Assembly (NCBI GenBank): GCA_947623975.1
Contig: CANQHY010000035.1
Span: 1 to 12,899 of the forward strand
Source of the DNA: an uncultured Bacilli bacterium
GTDB taxonomy: Bacteria > Bacillota_I > Bacilli_A > RF39 > UBA660
DNA length: 12,899 bases
Direction of reading: 5' to 3'
Within the stretch, counting starts at the first letter, position 1, and each line of letters opens with the position of its first letter. The translations under genes were made by a program, and so were the position numbers. Below the pieces are notes generated by a model. The model ran no database searches, had not been told where the DNA came from, and saw only the letters and a program-made list of their open reading frames with translations. Shown piece by piece: positions 7,938-12,899 of the stretch.

Positions 7938-7940
7938 TTG

Positions 7941-8615
7941 CTATTCTCCTAACTTATATCCCATTCCCCTCACTGTAACAATAATCTTAGGATTTTGCGG
8001 ATCATCTTCTATTTTTTCTCTTATTCTTTTGATATAGACAGTAAGGGTATTATCGTAGACATATTCTTCATCGACATCCCAAATGTTAGCAAGTATTTTC
8101 TCTCTTGTAAAAACGACATTAGGGTTCAACGCAAAAGTTAACATTATTTTGTATTCTAATGCTGTAAGCATAACATCGACGCCATTTTTTAGTACTTTTG
8201 CTTGGGAAATATCGATAACTAAATCTCTTATTCTTATAATTTTGCTATCATTTCCTTTGGTTCTTCTTAGGACAGTCTTAATTCTAGATACTAACTCTTT
8301 TGCTTTAAATGGTTTTGTAATATAATCATCTGCTCCCATATCAAGTCCCATTACGATAGATATCTCCATGTCGTTTGCCGTTAAAAAGATGATAGGAATA
8401 TCTCTTATTTCTTTGACTTTTTTGAATAGTTCAAAGCCACTTATATCAGGAAGATTAACATCCAACAAGATAAGAGATATATCTTTGTTTTCTTCGATAA
8501 TATTAAGAGCAGAAGAACCATTAACCGAAGAAATTAGAGAAAATCCCTCCTGATTGAGATAATAGGTAAGTCCCACTTTAATTGCTTCATCGTCTTCAAT
8601 TAAAAGAATTTTCAC
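7941..8615 (-). CDS. OmpR-family response regulator
   Basis: This 224-residue DNA-binding regulator has a receiver domain at about 1-115. Its acidic pocket is E7-D8-D9, with phospho-acceptor D52, switch Thr 79 and Lys 101, all present. A winged-helix output domain follows at about 125-222, ending VRGMGYKLGE, the classic OmpR/PhoB wing. The start is GTG (8613-8615) with GGTGAT 5 bases ahead. No ATG in frame gives a full receiver domain. It is co-transcribed with the kinase 3 bases downstream. It probably activates the ABC genes and its own promoter through the shared TGAC-N5-TTGTAA motif. That targeting is inference from the paired sites. Confidence 0.92.
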   Translation of the reverse strand: MKILLIEDDEAIKVGLTYYLNQEGFSLISSVNGSSALNIIEENKDISLILLDVNLPDISGFELFKKVKEIRDIPIIFLTANDMEISIVMGLDMGADDYITKPFKAKELVSRIKTVLRRTKGNDSKIIRIRDLVIDISQAKVLKNGVDVMLTALEYKIMLTFALNPNVVFTREKILANIWDVDEEYVYDNTLTVYIKRIREKIEDDPQNPKIIVTVRGMGYKLGE

Positions 8616-8632
8616 AAAACATCACCAAAATA

Positions 8633-8638
8633 ATTATA
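8633..8638 (-). promoter_or_regulatory. -10 box of the response regulator / kinase unit
   Basis: The minus strand has a perfect TATAAT here, about 18 bases before the GTG start. No acceptable -35 lies 16 to 18 bases upstream. Instead the operator-like site at 8662-8675 occupies the region just beyond, as expected for an activator-dependent promoter. Confidence 0.5.
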
Positions 8639-8661
8639 CAATAAAAACCTTGCGAAATTTA

Positions 8662-8675
8662 TTACAAAAAAGTCA
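8662..8675 (-). promoter_or_regulatory. Operator-like site TGACT-TTTT-TGTAA before the response regulator gene
   Basis: The minus strand reads TGACTTTTTTGTAA. It shares TGAC and TTGTAA, 10 of 14 positions, with the site before the ABC genes and differs only in the A/T centre. It ends 23 bases upstream of the -10 box, against 33 for the other, so the two sites lie on the same face of the helix. This suggests autoregulation. Confidence 0.5.
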
Positions 8676-8712
8676 TATAAAAATTAAATATTGAAAAGGC
8701 TTTTAAATCATT

Positions 8713-8745
8713 AAAGAGCAAAAGATTTATTTTCTTTCGCTCTTT
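8713..8745 (-). terminator. Hairpin after the metal-efflux operon
   Basis: Downstream of the ATPase stop the minus strand forms a 13-bp stem, AAAGAGCGAAAGA with TCTTTTGCTCTTT (one G-U), with a 7-base AAATAAA loop. The 3' arm ends in TTT but the following bases are AATGATT, so the U tract is short. It probably ends or slows transcription before the regulator promoter. Confidence 0.55.
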
Positions 8746-8756
8746 TAGATAGATAC

Positions 8757-10610
8757 TTATTTTTCTTTGTACATCATCACTCTTGTTGCATTCATTATAG
8801 CAAGTAAGGAAACACCAACATCGGCAAATATAGCTATCCACATATTAGTTATTCCAAAAGCACTTAATAATAATACTAATATTTTAATAGAAATAGAAAA
8901 TACAATATTTTGTCTTACTATCTTCATTGTCTTTTTAGAAATATTTATACTGTGAGCAAGTCTTGATATTTCATCTGTCATAATTACTATATCCGATGCT
9001 TCAACGGCAGCATCACTTCCAATCGCTCCCATTGCTACACCTATGTCAGCTAAAGAAAGCGCAGCAGCATCATTTATACCATCACCTACGAAAATAACAT
9101 TTCCATATTCTCTATTTTGGGTAATTTTTTCTAAAAGCGATACTTTATCTTGAGGCAAGAGATTTGCATAATATTCTTTTATTTTAAGCTTTTTAGCAAC
9201 ACTTTTAGCTATATCTTCTTTATCTCCTGTTAGCATAATAACATTTTCGATTCCAACTCTTTTTAATTCTCTAACTGCTTCAAAAGAGTCTCTCTTTATC
9301 TCATCAGAAATTGTGATATATCCTGCATATTTGTTATCTATTACTACATAAACAACAGTTTCTATACCTTCATACTTTTCAAAAGAGATATTATACTTTT
9401 CCATTAATTTTTCATTTCCTACTAAAACACTTTTAGAGAAAACTAGTGAAGATGTTCCCATACCAGGTATTTCTTTAGTATTTTTTATGTTTTTAGGATT
9501 TATTTCTTTACCATAAGCTTCTTTTAAAGATATGGCAATCGGATGCGTTGAAAAGTACTCAGCAAAAGCAGCATATTTTAAAAGTTCTTCTTTTTCTAAA
9601 TAGTTACTTTCTACTTTTCTTACCTTAAATGTTCCTTCTGTTAAAGTTCCTGTTTTATCGCATACCACACAGTTAGCCTTGGAAAGTGCCTCTAAGTAAT
9701 TGCTACCTTTTATTAAAACCCCCATTTTAGAAGAGGTACCAATTCCACAAAAGAAACTCAAAGGAATAGAGATAACTAAAGCACAAGGACATGATACTAC
9801 TAAGAAAGATAAAGCTCGATATATCCAAGTATTAAAATTAGTATTTTCTATTAAAAGAGGTGGAACTATCATTAACAATATAGCTATTCCAACTACTATT
9901 GGTGTATAAATTTTAGCAAACTTAGTAATAAAGTTCTCTGATTTAGATTTTTTATTACTTGCATTTTGTACTAAATCTAATATCTTACTTACAGTAGATT
10001 CACCAAACTTTTTTGTTACTTTTAATTTAAGAGTACCACTAGTATTTATCGTACCACTCAAAATATCGTCATTTGGAAAAACCCTTTTAGGAACTGATTC
10101 GCCAGTTAAAGCAAAAGTATTAAGAAATGATTCACCTTCGATAACCTTACCATCGAGTGGTACTTTTTCTCCAGGCTTTACTATAATAATATCGCCAACG
10201 GAAACTTTAACAGGATCTATTTTTTTTATTTTGTCATTTTCTAAAATATTAGCATAATCTGGTTTGATATTCATAAGATGTTCTACTGCCTTTTTAGATT
10301 TATCAACTTGATAATCTTGCAAGCTTTCACCTATTTCATATAAAAGCATTACTAAAACGGCTTCAGGATACTCACCTATTGCAAAAGCTCCAATAGTAGC
10401 AACAGTCATTAAAAAATTTTCATCTAAAACATTTCCTTTTATAATATGTTTTAAAGCATTCCATATAACTTCATATCCAACTATAATGTACGATCCAAAA
10501 TATAATATTTTATTTATGATAACATAATCAAATCTTAACAGTAATCCTAGCAAAAAAAGAAGGAAAGAAATGATAATTTTTAATAATGATAATTTATTTT
10601 CTTTTTCCAT
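8757..10610 (-). CDS. cadA: P1B-2-type heavy-metal exporting ATPase (Zn2+/Cd2+/Pb2+)
   Basis: This 617-residue membrane pump uses ATP to expel soft divalent metals from the cytosol. I chose ATG 10610 over an in-frame GTG at 10622 because GGAGG lies between them, 5 bases before the ATG. Family motifs are complete: TGES (169-172), the membrane metal site C274-P-C276, D318-KTGT (phosphorylated Asp), H356-P357 and GDGIND (509-514). K576 and D597-x-G599 in the last two spans have the same 21-residue separation as the Lys-Asp pair in ZntA. They mark the Zn/Cd/Pb subgroup rather than Cu pumps. The protein starts almost at the first membrane helix and has no N-terminal HMA or Cys-rich metal domain, so it is shorter than typical CadA (about 700 residues or more). 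The gene begins 11 bases after the repressor stop, in one operon. Which metal it prefers cannot be read from sequence. Confidence 0.92.
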   Translation of the reverse strand: MEKENKLSLLKIIISFLLFLLGLLLRFDYVIINKILYFGSYIIVGYEVIWNALKHIIKGNVLDENFLMTVATIGAFAIGEYPEAVLVMLLYEIGESLQDYQVDKSKKAVEHLMNIKPDYANILENDKIKKIDPVKVSVGDIIIVKPGEKVPLDGKVIEGESFLNTFALTGESVPKRVFPNDDILSGTINTSGTLKLKVTKKFGESTVSKILDLVQNASNKKSKSENFITKFAKIYTPIVVGIAILLMIVPPLLIENTNFNTWIYRALSFLVVSCPCALVISIPLSFFCGIGTSSKMGVLIKGSNYLEALSKANCVVCDKTGTLTEGTFKVRKVESNYLEKEELLKYAAFAEYFSTHPIAISLKEAYGKEINPKNIKNTKEIPGMGTSSLVFSKSVLVGNEKLMEKYNISFEKYEGIETVVYVVIDNKYAGYITISDEIKRDSFEAVRELKRVGIENVIMLTGDKEDIAKSVAKKLKIKEYYANLLPQDKVSLLEKITQNREYGNVIFVGDGINDAAALSLADIGVAMGAIGSDAAVEASDIVIMTDEISRLAHSINISKKTMKIVRQNIVFSISIKILVLLLSAFGITNMWIAIFADVGVSLLAIMNATRVMMYKEK

Positions 10611-10621
10611 GTTAACCTCCA

Positions 10622-10987
10622 CTATGACTCATCATGACTTATATGACAAAGACCAACCTCAAATAATTTTACGATATGGTCATCATCTAAAGTGTAATAA
10701 ACCTCTTTTCCACTTTTTCGACATCTTACTATATTACTTCTTCTAAGAACTGCTAATTGGTGAGAAATGGACGATTTAGTCATATTTAAAACATTAGCTA
10801 AATCACAAACACACATTTCATTTTGATCTAAGGCAAATAAAATTTTACATCTAGTAGTATCTCCAATTAACTTAAATAAATCAGCAAGTTTATAAAATGT
10901 ATTTTCATCTTTCATCTCTTTTAATACTTTATCTACAATATCATGATGAATAATATTACAATCACAAGTAAATTCATTCTTTGACAT
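10622..10987 (-). CDS. cadC: ArsR/SmtB-family metal-sensing repressor, CadC-like
   Basis: This 121-residue winged-helix repressor is expected to release the promoter when metal binds, switching on the efflux ATPase next door. The DNA-reading helix is in NMTKSSISHQLAVLRRSNIV. Two metal sites can be read. The first is the alpha-3N type, with MCVCD (Cys 59 and 61) matching the CadC E-x-C-V-C-D motif plus N-terminal Cys 8 and Cys 10. The second is the alpha-5 zinc type: D102-x-H104, ten residues, then H115-x-x-H118. CadC of staphylococci has both sites, one for Cd/Pb and one for Zn. Extra Cys 47, 89 and 114 and His 14/15 could add ligands. An AGGAGG site precedes the ATG. It probably represses its own operon through the paired operators upstream. 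Confidence 0.92.
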   Translation of the reverse strand: MSKNEFTCDCNIIHHDIVDKVLKEMKDENTFYKLADLFKLIGDTTRCKILFALDQNEMCVCDLANVLNMTKSSISHQLAVLRRSNIVRCRKSGKEVYYTLDDDHIVKLFEVGLCHISHDES

Positions 10988-11018
10988 ATATCCCTCCTAC
11001 ATATTATATTAATTAACG

Positions 11019-11036
11019 GTTGAATATTTTCTCAAC
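11019..11036 (-). promoter_or_regulatory. Second repressor operator of the metal-efflux operon
   Basis: An imperfect inverted repeat, GTTGAG-AAAATA-TTCAAC, lies over the predicted start of transcription. Its core TTGA-N8-TCAA is the same as in the operator at 11049-11068, and the centres are 31 bases apart, about three helical turns. This placement would block RNA polymerase. Confidence 0.55.
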
Positions 11037-11043
11037 TATTAAA

Positions 11044-11073
11044 AGTATAATTGAATTGTTATTCAATTGTCAA
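11044..11073 (-). promoter_or_regulatory. Promoter of the metal-efflux operon
   Basis: On the minus strand a perfect TTGACA -35 (11068-11073) is followed after 17 bases by TTATAC, or after 18 by TATACT (-10). This is the strongest -35 in the window. Strong promoters held down by a repressor are usual for ArsR-family efflux operons. Confidence 0.75.
11049..11068 (-). promoter_or_regulatory. Main CadC/SmtB-type operator, between -35 and -10
   Basis: This is a perfect inverted repeat with 8-base arms, AATTGAAT and ATTCAATT, separated by four bases. It fills the spacer between the -35 and -10 boxes, the expected position and shape for an ArsR/SmtB-family operator. Confidence 0.75.
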
Positions 11074-11082
11074 GAAAAAAAC

Positions 11083-11119
11083 AAAATAAAAAAACGTATT
11101 TACATTTCTATAAACACGT
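11083..11119 (-). terminator. Intrinsic terminator of lysS
   Basis: After the lysS stop the minus strand forms a 9-bp stem, ACGTGTTTA with TAAATACGT (one G-U), with an 8-base loop, followed by TTTTTT-ATTTTG. It separates lysS from the metal-efflux operon. Confidence 0.75.
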
Positions 11120-11128
11120 CATTTCATA

Positions 11129-12607
11129 TTATTTTAATTTCATTGTTGGGAAAAGAATTACTTCTCTTATCGTCTCTGAATTTGTTAACAACATTACTAG
11201 TCTATCGATTCCCATTCCCATTCCACCAGTTGGAGGCATTCCATATTCCAAAGCTTCGACGTAATCAATATCCATTTCGTTAGCTTCCTCGTTTCCTAAT
11301 TCTTTTTCCTTCAACTGATTTTCAAATCTTTCATACTGATCAATCGGGTCATTTAATTCCGTGAAAGCATTAGCATATTCGCTTCCAGCAATATATAATT
11401 CAAATCTTTGAGTAAATCTTGGATCTTTTTCATCTTTTTTAGCAAGTGGTGAAATTTCAACTGGATGACCATAAACAAAAGTAGGTTCTATTATTGTTTC
11501 TTCAACATATTTTTCAAAGAATGCATTTACGATATGACCATATTGGAAATGTGCTTCTAGCTCGATACCATGTTCTGAAGCTAATTTTTTAGCTTCTTCT
11601 AATGATGTTACTTTAAAGAAATCAATTCCTGTTACATTTTTAATTCCTTCAACCATATGAAGTCTTTTAAATTTTGGTTTTAAAGAAATATTATGCCCTT
11701 TCCAATTAATGTCGTAAGTCCCTAATACCTCCATAGCAGCATTAGAAATAATGCCTTCGGTTAAATCCATCATTCCTTCAAGGTCACTGTAAGCTTTATA
11801 AACCTCGATTGTCGTAAATTCAGGATTATGGTTTTTGTCCATTCCTTCATTTCTAAATAACCTTCCTATTTCGTATACAGCATCCATTCCACCAACGATT
11901 AATCTTTTTAATGATAACTCAGTAGCAATACGCAAATACATATCAATATCAAGGGTATTGTGATGAGTCACAAAAGGACGGGCAGCAGCTCCCCCTAGAA
12001 TGGTTCCCAAAACAGGAGTTTCTACTTCAGTATATCCCAAATTATCCAAATAATGTTGAATAGATCTAATTATTTTTGGTCGCATGAAAGCTACTCTTCT
12101 AGCATCTTCATTTACTATTAAATCAACGTATCTTCTTCTGAATCTCTCTTCAACATCAACTAGTCCGTGAAATTTATCTGGAAGAGGTCGTAAGGCTTTG
12201 ACAAGGTGTGTAAACTCTAATGCTCTAATACTCAATTCTCCCATATGTGTACGCATTACTGTTCCTTTAATTCCTACTATATCTCCCAAATCTGATTTGT
12301 CAAAAACAGAATAAGCATCTTCACCAATATTGTCTAATTTAACATATATTTGAATTTGTCCGTATTTATCTTGTAAATTAATAAATCCTGCTTTTCCTTT
12401 ACCACGTTTAGTCATAATTCTTCCAGCAATACTAACTTTTTCTTGCAATTGTTCTAATTCTTCAACAGTACTATTTTCATACTTTTCTTTTAATTCGCGA
12501 GTGTCTGTAGTGATATCAAATCTTTTACCGAAAGGATCTATTCCCTTCTCCTTCAAAAAATCTAATTTCTCTCTTCTTACTAGTTCTTGTTCTGTAAATT
12601 CTCTCAT
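11129..12607 (-). CDS. lysS: Lysyl-tRNA synthetase, class II
   Basis: This enzyme of 492 residues charges tRNA-Lys with lysine in the cytosol. I chose ATG 12607 because the longer frame, starting at 12685, would run through a good promoter at 12645-12673. MREFTEQELVRREK is a normal family N-terminus, and the length matches bacterial LysRS. The N-terminal OB-fold that binds the anticodon spans about 58-133 (IAGRIMTKRGKGKAGFI...). The class II catalytic core follows, with motif 1 around 176-200, motif 2 RNEGMDKNHNPEF (252-264, Arg 252) and motif 3 GGMGMGIDRLVMLLT (461-475). The ribosome site (AGTAGG) is weaker than elsewhere in the window. The leader is only about 30 bases, so there is no room for a T-box riboswitch and expression is probably constitutive. 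It is monocistronic, with its own promoter and terminator. Confidence 0.97.
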   Translation of the reverse strand: MREFTEQELVRREKLDFLKEKGIDPFGKRFDITTDTRELKEKYENSTVEELEQLQEKVSIAGRIMTKRGKGKAGFINLQDKYGQIQIYVKLDNIGEDAYSVFDKSDLGDIVGIKGTVMRTHMGELSIRALEFTHLVKALRPLPDKFHGLVDVEERFRRRYVDLIVNEDARRVAFMRPKIIRSIQHYLDNLGYTEVETPVLGTILGGAAARPFVTHHNTLDIDMYLRIATELSLKRLIVGGMDAVYEIGRLFRNEGMDKNHNPEFTTIEVYKAYSDLEGMMDLTEGIISNAAMEVLGTYDINWKGHNISLKPKFKRLHMVEGIKNVTGIDFFKVTSLEEAKKLASEHGIELEAHFQYGHIVNAFFEKYVEETIIEPTFVYGHPVEISPLAKKDEKDPRFTQRFELYIAGSEYANAFTELNDPIDQYERFENQLKEKELGNEEANEMDIDYVEALEYGMPPTGGMGMGIDRLVMLLTNSETIREVILFPTMKLK

Positions 12608-12644
12608 AATAAAACCTACTTTCCACCAATCATTTGTTGGCTTT

Positions 12645-12673
12645 ATTATATAGTAATATTTTAAAGATGTAAA
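12645..12673 (-). promoter_or_regulatory. Promoter of lysS
   Basis: The minus strand reads TTTACA (12668-12673), a 17-base spacer and TATAAT (12645-12650), close to the sigma-A consensus. It predicts a leader of about 30 bases before ATG 12607. Confidence 0.75.
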
Positions 12674-12710
12674 TATTATTTCCACTTAAATTATTCTTTT
12701 CCCCACTATC

Positions 12711-12739
12711 TAGACTAATCGTTATCATCATGTTAAAAT
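12711..12739 (+). promoter_or_regulatory. Promoter of the plus-strand gene at the right edge
   Basis: TAGACT (12711-12716), a 17-base spacer and TAAAAT (12734-12739) read as a fair sigma-A promoter, with a leader of about 14 bases before ATG 12760. It is divergent from the lysS promoter, and the two -35 boxes are about 37 bases apart. Confidence 0.55.
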
Positions 12740-12759
12740 GATTATTATAGAGGTGTGCT

Positions 12760-12899
12760 ATGGTAACTTTATATAAAAAGTGTGAAAAAAGCCTAGAAAA
12801 TCCTAGTGGTATTATAGAGATATCTGATGTAACGACGTTGGATAGGCCCTTTCTTTTATGTCTATCGGCACAAGATGATAATGACAAATCCATTTATGG
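12760..12899 (+). CDS. Uncharacterised protein, N-terminal fragment
   Basis: The frame opens with ATG 12760, preceded by GAGGTG at a good distance and by a readable promoter, and stays open to the right edge (46 full codons). The visible residues begin MVTLYKKCEKSL, continue NPSGIIEISDVTTLDRP and then FLLCLSAQDDNDKSIYG. There is no signal peptide. The mixed pattern with a hydrophobic strand-like FLLCLSAQDD suggests a soluble alpha/beta fold, but I do not recognise the family. It is the only gene on the plus strand. Confidence 0.6.
   Translation, partial: MVTLYKKCEKSLENPSGIIEISDVTTLDRPFLLCLSAQDDNDKSIY

Noticed and set aside
12608..12685. N-terminal extension of LysRS from an upstream ATG
   Set aside because: The added 26 residues would be translated from DNA holding a TTTACA-N17-TATAAT promoter, and they do not resemble the family N-terminus. 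The internal ATG gives the normal length.
12608..12759. Possible T-box or lysine riboswitch before lysS
   Set aside because: The predicted leader is only about 30 bases. No specifier stem, T-box sequence or terminator/antiterminator pair is present.
12630..12893. Minus-strand open frame of 87 codons upstream of lysS
   Set aside because: It is antisense to the better supported plus-strand gene at 12760 and runs through the lysS promoter. The translation shows no domain-like pattern.
1..12899. CRISPR array, tRNA/rRNA genes, insertion sequences or attachment sites
   Set aside because: No regularly spaced long repeats, cloverleaf-like sequences, transposase motifs or terminal inverted repeats were seen on either strand.

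Overview
The window is AT-rich, densely coded and Gram-positive in character. It shows strong AGGAGG-type ribosome binding sites, some GTG starts, a sortase-type cell-wall anchor (NPNTG) and WXG100-like small secreted helical proteins. The genes that end inside the window stop at TAA or TAG. I infer an uncultured low-GC Bacillota, possibly a gut lineage near Erysipelotrichales or RF39-type Bacilli. The wall-anchored protein argues against a wall-less Mycoplasma. This placement is inference from gene content, not a database match. All genes except the last fragment lie on the minus strand. No gap exceeds 170 bases; the longest are 1041-1203, 3175-3325, 8616-8756, 10988-11128 and 12608-12759, and each holds the promoters, operators or terminators listed.

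Right to left, in the direction of transcription: at 12760 a plus-strand gene of unknown function runs off the right edge. It diverges from lysS (lysyl-tRNA synthetase), and both have readable sigma-A-type promoters. lysS ends in a clear intrinsic terminator. Next comes a metal-efflux operon: a CadC/SmtB-type ArsR repressor with two metal sites, then a P1B-type Zn/Cd/Pb-exporting ATPase, behind a promoter with two inverted-repeat operators.

A four-gene stress module follows: OmpR-family response regulator, sensor histidine kinase, ABC ATPase, and an 877-residue permease with two FtsX repeats. This layout is typical of antimicrobial-peptide sensing and resistance. The same 14-bp motif, TGAC-N5-TTGTAA, sits upstream of both the regulator and the ATPase, close to the recalled BceR-type consensus. 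The two copies lie one helical turn apart relative to their -10 boxes, which suggests the regulator controls both units.

The left third is a secretion and surface block. It has a secreted, NPNTG-anchored protein resembling thioester adhesins (the thioester glutamine appears replaced). Two overlapping genes follow, for small helical proteins with complementary halves of the WXG100 signature. Last is a large gene, cut by the left edge, whose helical N-terminus fits a type VII (ESX/T7SSb) LXG-like substrate. The two small proteins plus the large one look like a secreted effector with its targeting partners. The visible body of the effector is not one I recognise and is the least explained part of the window.
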